DNA from: JAPLHP01 sp963720375
GTDB lineage: Bacteria > Chloroflexota > Dehalococcoidia > UBA2247 > RBG-13-53-26
DNA length: 35,648 bases
Reading direction: 5' to 3'
NCBI GenBank assembly: GCA_963720375.1
Contig: CAVRFM010000022.1
Coordinates: 1-35,648 of the forward strand
Numbering within the stretch: position 1 is the stretch's first letter; each line of letters begins with the position of its first letter. The notes under the pieces were generated by a model, which had not been told where the DNA came from, searched no databases, and worked only from the letters and a program-made list of their open reading frames with translations. Both the position numbers and the translations under genes were made by a program. Positions 1-8,035 of the stretch are shown here, in pieces.

Positions 1-109
1 CTAAAACTGGCCTTGCATCATCTCTGACCAAAAAGGGTAATACCCTATTCAGTGCTTCGGCTAGCTCGCTAGCTCCGACATTGGGCGTAACGGTATTCGA
101 TGGGGACAC
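1..109 (-). CDS. Partial CDS at left edge, possibly a beta-clamp-like protein
   Basis: An open frame enters at a possible GTG start (107-109), directly after the stop of the preceding minus-strand gene, and runs off the left edge. About 36 codons are visible. The segment ELAEALNRVLPFLV followed by RPVL resembles the first helix and strand of DnaN-type sliding-clamp proteins, where an N-terminal helix is followed by a Pro-Val/Leu strand. That is a weak likeness from very little sequence. The purine-rich AGGTGAGG sits almost on the GTG, so the true start could differ. The position in the same direction as the recombinase block suggests it belongs to the accessory element. Confidence 0.3.
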   Translation of the reverse strand, partial: MSPSNTVTPNVGASELAEALNRVLPFLVRDDARPVL

Positions 110-111
110 CC

Positions 112-507
112 TCACCTCACAAAAGGTAAAAGGCGTTCCATTTCCAGCCGTTCCCTTGCCTTGCCTTTGGCTTCCCTTATCCAAGCGTTGTCACTGATGT
201 AGCTGGTATTAGCTCCACATACCACCTTAAGCCTTTTAGCGGTAGCCTGCGATTCGCTAGCACTACCGTTTGCGGGAACTATCTTAACGACATTGCTTCC
301 CGACAAGGCTTTGAGGTAGTTAAACAAGCCTTTGCGCCCTACTGTAAAATCGAGAAGCACTACCCTTGCGGATAGTGCTCTGGATAGGGCGTTGACCAGT
401 ACAGCCTTGTGAGCTACAAAACCATCGCCTGAACGCTTGCCCTCAATATTAAGTTGTTCTATTGCCCTTCCCCTTTCTGCCTTCGGTTGAATCGGGCAAA
501 GCTTCAA
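112..507 (-). CDS. Hypothetical protein of the accessory block
   Basis: A 131-residue open frame, unrecognised. The start used is TTG (505-507) with AGAGG just upstream. The protein is basic and mixed alpha/beta in character. A hydrophobic strand (ARVVLLDFTVG, about residues 47-57) is followed by a small-residue-rich stretch around residues 77-90. The C-terminus is charged and helical. I see no signal peptide or membrane segment. It lies downstream of the zinc-finger sigma-like gene on the same strand, and a possible next gene begins within 3 bases of its stop, which favours a real, translationally packed gene. The neighbouring genes in this block are frameshifted, so this frame may also be incomplete. 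Confidence 0.42.
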   Translation of the reverse strand: MKLCPIQPKAERGRAIEQLNIEGKRSGDGFVAHKAVLVNALSRALSARVVLLDFTVGRKGLFNYLKALSGSNVVKIVPANGSASESQATAKRLKVVCGANTSYISDNAWIREAKGKARERLEMERLLPFVR

Positions 508-611
508 CCTCTGGCTAGTAGTAAGACACTGCCTAGCTGCAAACCGCTAGCCTAGACAGTGCTCCCACTATATATATCGGGTTTTCGGGCTCAAAATCGT
601 TACCCCTAAAG

Positions 612-1353
612 CTAATTCTTTTTGTTCTTGCTTGCCTGAACTTCCAAAGGTATTGTTCTCTCTGCTACAGTTAGGGCTTGCCCCTCGGTTGTCCTTTCGG
701 CTATGGCTATCAGCCTCTGAGGGCAACCACTGAGGAACGTCTTAATGTCTAGCCACTCATCAAGGTCTATGGCTTTATCATCGGCTATCAGCTCTCCCAG
801 TTCGGTTGTGTTGCCTTCACTGTCCACGATGGGCTTGGATAGCAGCTCTATTGAGAGGGCTTTGGGGCACTGGTGATGCTCGTAGTCTTTGCTTAGCCAG
901 TCCTTCAGACATTTGCTCTCTGGCTATGGCTACAGTTGCCGACAATCACAACCTTTGGTAGCTCTGTAGTGCTCTCTCCAGTAGTCGGCTACCTTGCGGC
1001 TGGCAATCCGATACATGGCTAGCTCGGTGAAGGGCTTGTGGCCGTTGTTCCGCTCGACTAGGGCCAGGGTTAAGATGATCTCGTGCAGCAGGTCATCCCT
1101 ATCCTGTGGCAGGGCTTTGTGAGCAAACCGTGAAGCTACCTTGTAATAGGTAAGCCATTCGCCCTCTAGCTGGTCGTAGCCATTGCCTCTGTGGTTGGGG
1201 TTGCTTTCCGTTGCGCCTTCGGCTAGACTTGAGGCTGCGCAAGGCTTTTGTCCGTGTGGTTTGGCGACTTGCTAGCTTACCGCACCACTGGCATAAGCCT
1301 TGCTTTGTTTCCAGCTTCCAAATCCTGTGGCATTTGCTGCATGATCCTTCCAC
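612..1353 (-). pseudogene. Zinc-finger sigma-factor-like protein, frameshifted
   Basis: Three frames join into one protein of about 247 codons. The first (from 1353) carries a Cys4 zinc ribbon (CSKC and CQWC, residues 5-24) and a basic linker. Near 1186-1215 the reading moves to a frame encoding YDQLEGEWLTYYKVASRF, then DRDDLLHEIILTLA and YRIASRKVADYWREHY, a helical region like sigma-70 region 2. Near 930-950 it moves again to a frame containing CLKDWL, LGELIADDKAIDLDEW and CPQRLIAIAER. I recognise this order (zinc ribbon, sigma-2-like helices, a Cys-containing linker and a final helical domain) as a family found in Dehalococcoidia accessory regions. That recognition is from memory and not searched. 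The total length is 1 base off a multiple of three. It could be a true pseudogene or could carry sequencing errors. Confidence 0.55.
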
Positions 1354-1561
1354 GCTTCCCCCTTTCTTGGGGCAAGCGTTCAGGCTTTGGCTTATTCAAT
1401 TATTAAGGTGCTTTGTTTTGGCTATGGCTAGGATTGCACAATATGTCCTTATGTTCATTAACAGAATGAACCTATATTTTCATCAGGAAACTGGACAATG
1501 CTGGACAGCGGTATCCCGCAGGTGCAGAGAGGGAAATCTCAGCAGCAATTGAGCGTCTTGC

Positions 1562-2074
1562 TCATCCCCTATTGTAGAGAGCGTAGAAGGGATTGGCCCA
1601 GGCTTGATCTGAGGCTGCCCTGCCTGCGTCGGTGAGGCGGAAGTACCTTCGAGCTGGCCCAGGTGGGTAGTTTTGCTGGAACTCAGAGGGTTCTTCCTTG
1701 CCGCTGAACTCCACCCAGCCCAGCCTCTGGAGATTGGAGAAGTAGACCACAAAGGAGTGGAAGCGGCAACTGGTGGTCTTATATGGGATGCGGGCCAGGT
1801 ATCGCTCCGTCAGACCATCAATATTGTCGGGGTTTATGGCCCTCTTCTCACGGCGGGCCTGCTGTTCCTCATGTCTGGTGGCCCTATCCAGAGCGGTGGC
1901 CTCGATGAGGGCCGTCTTGTAGTGGTAGAAGATGTCTGCCTGGGGAGCGCCCACACTCGGGGTCTATCATGGGTGAGCCTTGGGGCCGTGGCCCGAGAGG
2001 AACTCCCGGATGAACCAGCCGCAGCCGAAGGGGCGGAGGAAACCGCCCCTGGCCGGCCTCAATGGCATGACCAT
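1562..2074 (-). pseudogene. Winged-helix-like hypothetical protein, frameshifted
   Basis: The start chosen is ATG 2072-2074, with GAGGGAGAAG just upstream and only about 27 bases after the recombinase stop. The first frame encodes about 30 residues rich in Gly, Arg and Phe, ending in GHGPKA. Two closely spaced frame changes (about 1955-1985) then lead to MIDPE and to the long frame GAPQADIFYHYKTAL, which ends at 1562. The C-terminal half (CRFHSFVVYFSNLQRLGWVE, then RRYFRLTDAGR) has the helix-helix-wing-strand look of a winged-helix DNA-binding domain. Its order directly after an integrase would suit an excision or regulatory protein. No family name can be given, and the frame changes may be sequence errors. 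Confidence 0.48.
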
Positions 2075-2101
2075 GCACTTCTCCCTCATTGCATGACGTC
2101 T

Positions 2102-2819
2102 TCATGGACTATCCTTTTGCCAGAGTTTCTCGTACCACTGCCGATGTTCCTCGCCGGCTACCTTTCGGTACTTCGCTGTGGTGTTGAAGCTGGCATGTCC
2201 CAGGTGCTCCTGGAGTAGCCTCAATCCATCCCCGGAGTCATCGAGCTTCACCGCATGAACAGCGAAGGCGTCCCTCAGCCTGTGAGGACTCACCTTGTGC
2301 ACTTTCCCCGTCTCGGGGTTGACCAGCTCTCCCAGGCCAGCCCTATCAGCGCAGTCCGTGACGATCTGCCAGGCCCGGTGCCGGTTTATGCCGAAGATCA
2401 GACCTCTTCCCGTGGCGAGAGACCGGCCCGCCGCGGCGGATGTAGTCCTGCAGCATTTCCAGGGTCTCACTATCCAGGGGTAGAGTCCTCATGCGGCGGT
2501 GCTCTTGTTCCTGAATCAGCGCCTGCTCTACCTTTGTGCCACACTTGGGGCAGAAGGTGTGAGTTCGGCCCAATCGAGTGCCGCACTCAGGACAGGATAG
2601 ATTGATGCGGGTCTTTAGATGCTGAATAGTCACAGTACCCATGACCAAATCGATATCCTCTACAGTAATAGCTAAGGCTTCAGAGATGCGACATCCAAGG
2701 TGAAACAGCATATGAATGAGGATTCGATCTCTGAGATTGGTGGCCTCCTCCTCAAGCAGGGTTACTTCGGCCGGTTCCAAATACACTTTCACAGTCGTCC
2801 TTTGATATCGGTGAATCAA
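2102..2819 (-). pseudogene. Short tyrosine recombinase with zinc-ribbon insert, one frameshift
   Basis: Site-specific DNA recombinase (phage-integrase family) of about 238 residues once one base is discounted. It starts at TTG 2819 and has no N-terminal SAM-like core-binding domain, so it is essentially the catalytic domain alone. Residue 44 is the first catalytic Arg (GCRISEALA). A Cys4 zinc ribbon (CPECG and CPKCG, residues 76-94) is inserted after the first strands. After GGPVSRHGK the frame breaks near 2405-2412, and the second frame resumes with LIFGINRHRAWQIV. It carries the H-x-x-R motif (PHRLRDAF), the second His (LGHAS) and the nucleophilic Tyr (TTAKYRKV). All catalytic residues are therefore encoded, split over two frames by one extra base. 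It heads the leftward accessory block. The small size and ribbon insert match a recombinase type common in Chloroflexota accessory DNA, from memory. Confidence 0.82.
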
Positions 2820-2923
2820 CTTGTTTCCCCTGCAACGTCCTTCTCATCAGGCACATCCAAAAAATCAACCCTCTGTGATGTCGATCTATATCCTGATCTC
2901 AAATGGTATGGATGCGGGCGTAG

Positions 2924-3667
2924 GTCTATTGTGGGCCTGCAACCCTGATTGAAACCCCGGCAGGGCAGCAGATCCTTATTGATGGTGGTCCTGATGCTGA
3001 CAGGGTATGTCTTGAACTGGGGAAGAAGATGCCATTCTGGGACAAGAGTCTTGATCTGGTGGTGCTGACACATCCTCACGATGACCATGTCACGGGATTG
3101 GTAGGAGTAGTGCAGCACTATACAGTAGGGCAGGTACTCGAGTCTGGATTTGAATTAGATACGCCTGCCTATGAAGAATGGCGCAGGTTGATTGATGAGA
3201 AGGATATCCAACGGAGCATAGTCGGAGCAGGCCAGCAGATTGATCTTGGTGAGGGCATAGGACTGGAGATTATCTATCCCCAGAAAGAGTTTTTGGAAGG
3301 CACTGAATCGGACGGCAATAACAATTCGGTGGTGTTGCGGCTTGTCTGGAAAGACGTGAGTTTCCTCTTCACCGGTGATATTGATGAAGAGGCGGAGAGG
3401 GCGATTCTATATAGTGATCAATGGTATGAACTGGATAGCACTGTTCTGAAGATAGCTCACCACGGAAGTAGCCAGGCGACATCCTCTCAGTTCCTGGCTG
3501 CGGTGGATCCTGAAGTGGCGGTTATCTCTGTGGGCAAAGATAATGCCTTTGGACATCCCAGTGATGAGACGCTGGCCAAATTGGGTGGAGTGAAACTTTA
3601 TCGGACAGATAAGCAGGGAACTATCACTTTTACTACAGATGGTAAAAGGCTTTGGGTGGAACGATGA
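2924..3667 (+). pseudogene. ComEC/Rec2-type metallo-beta-lactamase domain protein, 5' end lost
   Basis: Metal-dependent hydrolase domain of the kind found in the C-terminal part of ComEC and in free-standing secreted relatives. It is readable from LIETPAGQQILIDGGPDADR through the metal-binding THPHDDH motif, then NNSVVLRL, LFTGDID, the IAHHGSSQAT motif and the FGHPS motif, ending at 3667. The frame is open only from 2924: an in-frame TAG stands at 2921-2923, and the usual first strand and DVGQGDA turn are garbled. No plausible ATG exists before 3029, and that one lies inside the fold. The 5' end is thus eroded, about 100 bases from the divergently read recombinase, as if an insertion or deletion removed promoter, signal sequence and first strand. 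The rest of the domain is well preserved. Confidence 0.72.
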
Positions 3668-3894
3668 CAGACACGCAGGGACGGCTGATAACAGAACCGC
3701 CGAGTTCTCTAAAGGAGATCAGCCGCGAGTATGGTACGGGTGTGGGTGGGCACAGCCTCACCCTACTGCTTGCTAAAGTTGGCGTATCGGGAACTGGTAT
3801 TTCTGCTTCATCTGTATGCTCAGACAGTAGTGGCAATTTCGAATGGCTAGTGAAATGTCATAAGGATACTAGGCTAGAAGCAAAGTCCCCCTAG
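3664..3894 (+). CDS. Small hypothetical protein overlapping the MBL gene
   Basis: A 76-residue frame starts at an ATG that overlaps the upstream stop as ATGA, the usual sign of translational coupling. I do not recognise it. It is Ser/Thr/Gly-rich, has no signal peptide or clear membrane helix, and has no Cys or His motif. Because the upstream gene is damaged, this may be the decayed remnant of a second gene in the same operon. The overlap is the only positive argument for it. Confidence 0.28.
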   Translation: MTDTQGRLITEPPSSLKEISREYGTGVGGHSLTLLLAKVGVSGTGISASSVCSDSSGNFEWLVKCHKDTRLEAKSP

Positions 3895-3932
3895 CAGTTA
3901 GGAATATGCGCAGTCACAGCGAGGCGATAAAT

Positions 3933-4601
3933 TCATGGTGTTTCTGTCATCCATCCTTTCAGCTTTTCTGGATAATCCGGCAACCAAGACAGGAGGAGAT
4001 TGAAGCATTTGGCAAAGAGATCATAGGCAAGATAAAAGTGAGAGCCGCGCACGTTGTGCACATATGCGTGTGCATCGCGGTTTCGGATTGTTTTGGCCAG
4101 TAGTTCGTAGGCGGCGAGGAGCAATTCCCGTTGATCGTCTGCGGCTTTAACGCTAAAACATAGCCGCTTCAGGGCGGGATTGGGGGCGGGATTGTGTTTT
4201 GTTGGGCGATCATTGTAGAGATCCCCGAGAGTACCGAATTTTGTCGTCTCCACTGTCCCAGCATATGTCGGGTCCTTGCGGAATTGCCTTGCCCATGTGG
4301 GAAGGTCCGTACTTGGCTTTGGATAATCGGGCACTTTGATAGTCGTCCGAATGTCTATCCCGTTCAGAAGACAAACACCCTTCGCCAAGAACTCCGCACC
4401 TGCTGAGAAGTTAATCCAGCAAATCAGCCGCCCAAAGACGGGATCAATAGCACTCCAAGAGGAGTCAAATTGCTCCTTAGGCATGCGGTCAAACTGCGCA
4501 GAATCCGGATTCCACCGTAGAAGCTGAGAGAATTTGATGAGGCTGATAGCCGCAGTCACTTGGGTCTTACCGTCGATGTCCATAGGGAGGGGCTTGTACA
4601 T
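3933..4601 (-). CDS. HEPN-like domain protein
   Basis: The start chosen is the ATG at 4599-4601 because AGGAGG stands 4 bases before it. Upstream in-frame ATGs up to 4652 lack such a site. The product is about 222 residues and soluble. The C-terminal third is helical and contains RNRDAH, the R-x4-H motif (with Asn after Arg) typical of HEPN nucleases, followed by a long helix (YLAYDLFAKCFNLLLSWLP). The N-terminal two thirds include a hydrophobic helix (VFGRLICWINFSAGAEFLAKG) and a Pro/Lys-rich linker, and I do not recognise them. HEPN proteins usually act as toxin or defence RNases or as dimeric partners. Here no nucleotidyltransferase antitoxin (MNT) or other partner is adjacent, so the role is open. 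The motif is seen directly; the family call is inference. Confidence 0.62.
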   Translation of the reverse strand: MYKPLPMDIDGKTQVTAAISLIKFSQLLRWNPDSAQFDRMPKEQFDSSWSAIDPVFGRLICWINFSAGAEFLAKGVCLLNGIDIRTTIKVPDYPKPSTDLPTWARQFRKDPTYAGTVETTKFGTLGDLYNDRPTKHNPAPNPALKRLCFSVKAADDQRELLLAAYELLAKTIRNRDAHAYVHNVRGSHFYLAYDLFAKCFNLLLSWLPDYPEKLKGWMTETP

Positions 4602-4666
4602 CATTCCTCCTATCTGACGCGAAGTGGTCGACACCATGCAATTGCTGTGCAAATCCTAGAGGAGAG

Positions 4667-6169
4667 TCAGCGAGCCTTCTGTATGAGTCGCCTGCGAAGG
4701 AAGTAGGCCACAATGCCTGCTCCCGCGGCTGCAGCGATGCCGATGACAATCCAAACCCACGCCGCTAGGCCTTCGCTGGGGCTCTTTGCCAGCACCGCCC
4801 ATGTGCTGAAGTGAGTGGTGGTAGCACTCAGAGTTTTGTCAGTGGTATTGATCGTGGTATCAACCATCTTCCATTCTGCAGCAGCTTCGTCGTAGTAGGC
4901 AAGAACCAGGTTACTGGGGTCTCCTCCTGCCGCAGCTAAGTCCTCATCTGAATATCTCACAGTTATCGTCACTGGTTGAGAGAAGGTGACGATGGCATTG
5001 CCACTGGCATCTGTGGCGTCGACGGTGAAGAAGGTATTGCCTACCCTGAATCCCTTGGGCGCAGCGGCAGAAGACGGCTCTACCTGCTTGATGGTCACAA
5101 TCGCTGCAGTGGCAAGGGCACCAGCCGGGAACTCTACAGTGATTTGCCCGTCGTCAGTTTCTATCGTGCTTCCCTGAGGAGTAACATCCCCCTGTGTCGT
5201 CGCTTTGATTATGGTGATGCAGTTGGTCTTCGTCTCAGTATCGGTCTTGCCGTCAGCATCGGTCACCTTGAGTGATACGGTGTAGGTCCCTGGAACGGTA
5301 TAGGAATGCGTTGGGTTCTGGTCAGTGCTGTCAACAGTTCCATCATGGTTGAAGTCCCATTCATAGGAAAAGGGTGCTTTTCCTCCTGTGGAGAGGTCGG
5401 TGAACGTAATAGTCTGACCTGGGAGGCCTTCAGTGGGCTCGGCGGAGAAACCAGCTTGGGGGGCTGTGGCAGTGGCCGTGGTGAAGGAAGTCTCTGATGA
5501 CCAACTGGACCAGTCCCCATGATTATCCTGATACCTCACATGCCAATAGTATGTGGTGGAGTAGTTCAGCGAGGGAGCGTTGATGTTGGTGAGATATGAA
5601 GCATCGGTGCTGCTGTCAAAGACAGGGCTGGAGTAGTTCCCTGCCGTCGTTGTGATCTGCGACTGTGAGGCAGCATGGGTATCACCGGCATCGGGGTCAG
5701 AGAATGCAGATGCCTGCAGCATTGGTGTCAGGCTGACACTGGTAGCTCCGCCCGCTGGCGAAACGTTGCTCGGCTGACTGGCGGGCTGGTTGACGGAAGG
5801 AGGAGCTGTAGTTGTAAAAGATGTCTCCGTCGACCAACTGGACCAGTCGCCATGATTGTCCTGATACCTCACATGCCAAAAGTAGGCAGTGGAGTAGTTC
5901 AGCGAGGGAGCGTTGATGTTGGTGAGATGTGAAGCATCGGTGCTGCTGTCAAAGACGGGGCTGGAGTAGGTGCCCGCCGTCGTACTGATCTGCCACTGTG
6001 AGGCAGCATGGGTATCACCGGCATCGGGGTCAGAGAATGCAGATGCCTGCAGCGTTGGTGTCAGTCCGACACCTGTGGCTGCGTTTGCCGGAGAGACATT
6101 GCTCGGCCGACCGGGGAGCTGGTTCGCTGACGTCGCGGGATAATAAAGGATGGTGCCATAAGAACCCAC
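4667..6169 (-). CDS. C-terminal part of large surface protein: Fn3-like repeats, PKD domain, membrane anchor
   Basis: A 500-codon frame that begins inside the last propeller-type repeat (GSYGTILYY), so its apparent GTG start is internal and the real gene starts at 7913. Domains in order: two near-identical Fn3-like repeats of about 111 residues (roughly 18-126 and 130-237; DNA period 333 bp, each with SDPDAGDTHAASQ and WHVRYQDNHGDWSSWS); a PKD domain (about 240-325, with YEWDFNHDG and PGTYTVSLKVTD); and a beta-rich, ZU5-like or Big-like domain (about 327-465, with VEFPAGAL). The end is a hydrophobic helix (WVWIVIGIAAAAGAGIVAYF) with an RRR stop-transfer. This is the architecture of an exported, membrane-anchored adhesion or envelope protein. 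The nearby HEPN gene shares the strand only. Confidence 0.75.
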   Translation of the reverse strand: MGSYGTILYYPATSANQLPGRPSNVSPANAATGVGLTPTLQASAFSDPDAGDTHAASQWQISTTAGTYSSPVFDSSTDASHLTNINAPSLNYSTAYFWHVRYQDNHGDWSSWSTETSFTTTAPPSVNQPASQPSNVSPAGGATSVSLTPMLQASAFSDPDAGDTHAASQSQITTTAGNYSSPVFDSSTDASYLTNINAPSLNYSTTYYWHVRYQDNHGDWSSWSSETSFTTATATAPQAGFSAEPTEGLPGQTITFTDLSTGGKAPFSYEWDFNHDGTVDSTDQNPTHSYTVPGTYTVSLKVTDADGKTDTETKTNCITIIKATTQGDVTPQGSTIETDDGQITVEFPAGALATAAIVTIKQVEPSSAAAPKGFRVGNTFFTVDATDASGNAIVTFSQPVTITVRYSDEDLAAAGGDPSNLVLAYYDEAAAEWKMVDTTINTTDKTLSATTTHFSTWAVLAKSPSEGLAAWVWIVIGIAAAAGAGIVAYFLRRRLIQKAR

Positions 6170-7745
6170 GGCGAAGACATCTGTGGCGGAGCTGCCCCAG
6201 ACACCGTATAGCCATTGTGGTGCCGCTGCTCATGGCGCTCCAGGCGCTGCCGTTGTAGTGCAGGATGGTGCCACTACTCCCCACGGCGAAGACGTCGGTG
6301 GCGGAGCTGCCCCAGACACCATAAAGGTCATTGTGGTGCCGCTGCTCATGGCGCTCCAGGCAGCTGCCGTTGTAGTGCAGGATGGTGCCATTGTCACCCA
6401 CGGCGAAGACATCGGTGGCGGAGCTGCCCCAGACACCATCAAGCCGATTTGTGGTGCCGCTGCTCATGGCGCTCCAGGCGCTGCCGTCGTAGTGCAGGAT
6501 GGTGCCAGCAGTCCCCCACGGCGAAGACATCGGTGGCGGAGCTGCCCCAGACACCATTAAGACTGCATTAGTGGTGCCGCTGCTCATGGTGCTCCAGGCG
6601 CTGCCGTCGTAGTGCAGGATGGTGCCACGTATACCCCACGGCGAAGACATCGGTGGCGGAACTGCCCCAGACACCATAGAGGTCAGTCGTGGTGCCGCTG
6701 CGTCATGGCGCTCCAGGCGCTGCCGTTGTAGTGCAGGATGGTGCCAGCATCCCCCACGGCGAAGACATCGGTGGCAGAGCTGCCCCAGACACCATAAAGG
6801 TCATTCGTGGTGCCGCTGCTCATGGCGCTCCAGGCGCTGCCGTTATAGTGCAGGATGGTGCCGCCATCCCCCACGGCGAAGACATCGGTGGCAGAGCTGC
6901 CCCAGACACCATAAAGGCTGTACGTGGTGCCGCTGCTCATGGCGCTCCAGGCGCTGCCATCGTAGTGCAGGATGGTGCCACAATCACCCACGGCGAAGAC
7001 ATCGGTGGCGGAACTGCCCCAGACACCATAGAAGTCGCTTCGTGGTGCCGCTGCTCATGGTGCTCCAGGCGCTGCCATCGTAGTGCAGGATGGTGCCCGA
7101 GCTACCCACGGCGAAGACATCGGTGGCGGAGCTGCCCCAGACACCATAAAGGCCATTGCGTGGTGCCGCTGCTCATGGCGCTCCAGGCGCTGCCATCGTA
7201 GTGCAGGATGGTGCCACTGATCCCCACGGCGAAGACATCGGTGGCCGAGCTGCCCCAGACACCATACAGGTTGTTGTGTGGTGCCGCTGCTCATGGGGCT
7301 CCAGGCGCTGCCGTTGTAGTGCAGGATGGTGCCATCAGTCCCCCACGGCAAAGACATCTGTGGCGGAGCTGCCCCAGACACCATGAAGGTCGCTGTGTGG
7401 TGCCGCTGGTCATGGCGCTCCAGGCGCTGCCGTTGTAGTGCAGGATGGTGCCGCTAGTCACCCACGGCGAAGACATCGGTGGCGGAACTGCCCCAGACAC
7501 CATCAAGAGCTGATTGTGGTGCCGCTGGTCATGGCGCTCCAGGCGCTGCCATTGTAGTGCAGGATGGTGCCACTAATCCCCACAGCGAAGACATCGATGG
7601 CGGAGCTGCCCCAGACACCATGAAGGTATTCTGTGGTGCCGCTGCTCATAGCGCTCCAGGCGCTGCCGTTGTAGTGCAGGATGGTGCCAACATAACCCAC
7701 GGCGAAGACATCGGTGGCGGAGCTGCCCCAGACACCATAGAGCTT
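6150..7745 (-). repeat. Array of 14 tandem 117-bp repeats encoding 39-residue propeller-like units
   Basis: Each unit encodes a version of GVWGSSATDVFAVG, three variable residues, GTILHYNGSAWSAMSSGTT and four variable residues. Using GAAGAC (plus strand) as a landmark, units sit at 6173, 6288, 6405, 6523, 6643, 6761, 6878, 6995, 7113, 7231, 7350, 7469, 7587 and 7704. The spacings are 115 to 120 bp, and only 117 or 120 preserves frame. The invariant parts are almost identical between units. Variation sits in two loops: after FAVG (9 or 10 bases) and after SGTT (11, 12, 13, 14 or 15 bases, with 13 in frame). The only other obvious indel is one base in the unit near 6705. The result is a series of short overlapping frames rather than one gene. 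The motif resembles short beta-propeller or BNR-like repeats of exported proteins. Confidence 0.88.
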
Positions 7746-7913
7746 ATTCCCCTGGGGAAGCGGATTCTGCCATCCCCAACCATCAGGGCTGACAACAGTG
7801 GCAGCAGATGCTGAGGAGACCAGAGGAGAAATAGTAAGAAACGGTAAGAATGAAGCCAGAACAGCCATAACCAGAATGATGGTCGCTAGATTCTTCTTCC
7901 AGCACCACATCAT
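7503..7913 (-). CDS. N-terminal part of large repeat surface protein (signal peptide plus first repeats)
   Basis: ATG 7911-7913, preceded by GGAAG, opens a frame with a clear signal peptide: basic start (CWKKN), hydrophobic core (LATIILVMAVLASFLPFL) and a small-residue cleavage region (SSASAAT). The mature part begins with SPDGWGWQNPLPQGNKLYGV, then two full repeats of the GVWGSSATDVFAVG type. It stops at 7503, where the loop between repeats 2 and 3 is 14 instead of 13 bases. Discounting the loop indels, translation would continue through all 14 repeats into the Fn3/PKD/anchor part ending at 4667, giving an exported protein of roughly 1,080 residues. Whether the cell makes that product cannot be seen from sequence. 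Confidence 0.72.
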   Translation of the reverse strand: MMWCWKKNLATIILVMAVLASFLPFLTISPLVSSASAATVVSPDGWGWQNPLPQGNKLYGVWGSSATDVFAVGYVGTILHYNGSAWSAMSSGTTEYLHGVWGSSAIDVFAVGISGTILHYNGSAWSAMTSGTTISS

Positions 7914-8002
7914 GCGCTTCCGTAATCCTTAATATCGCGCTTCGGTCACTCAGCAGAAATCGCCAATGGAACCTTGGGAGGGTGACAAGAGGATAAGACT
8001 CC

Positions 8003-8035
8003 GGTACTCGCTATTGCCCCCCCTTTGCGAGTACC
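8003..8035. promoter_or_regulatory. Hairpin with C7 loop upstream of the repeat surface gene
   Basis: GGTACTCGC (8003-8011) pairs perfectly with GCGAGTACC (8027-8035) around a 15-base loop containing seven consecutive C. It lies about 90 bases before the surface-protein start, so it would be in that gene's leader if transcription starts further upstream. No long T tract follows on either strand, so a simple terminator is unlikely. Confidence 0.5.

Noticed and set aside
2816..3118. Minus-strand ORF as missing N-terminal domain of the recombinase
   Set aside because: It is the antisense of the metallo-beta-lactamase gene, and the recombinase has its own TTG start matching a short family.
6150..7745. 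CRISPR array (regular repeats with variable inserts)
   Set aside because: Units are 117 bp and encode a protein motif; variable parts are 9-15 bases, far below spacer length, and no cas genes are near.
6150..7745. Diversity-generating retroelement target
   Set aside because: No reverse transcriptase, template repeat or A-specific substitution bias is visible in the window; loops differ by indels and all bases. It remains to be tested on the full genome.
6183..7814. Long plus-strand open frames across the repeat region
   Set aside because: They are the antisense of the repeat gene, kept open by its composition; the plus-strand products are low-complexity (for example GAAAHGAPGAAVVVQDGA), with no start signals.
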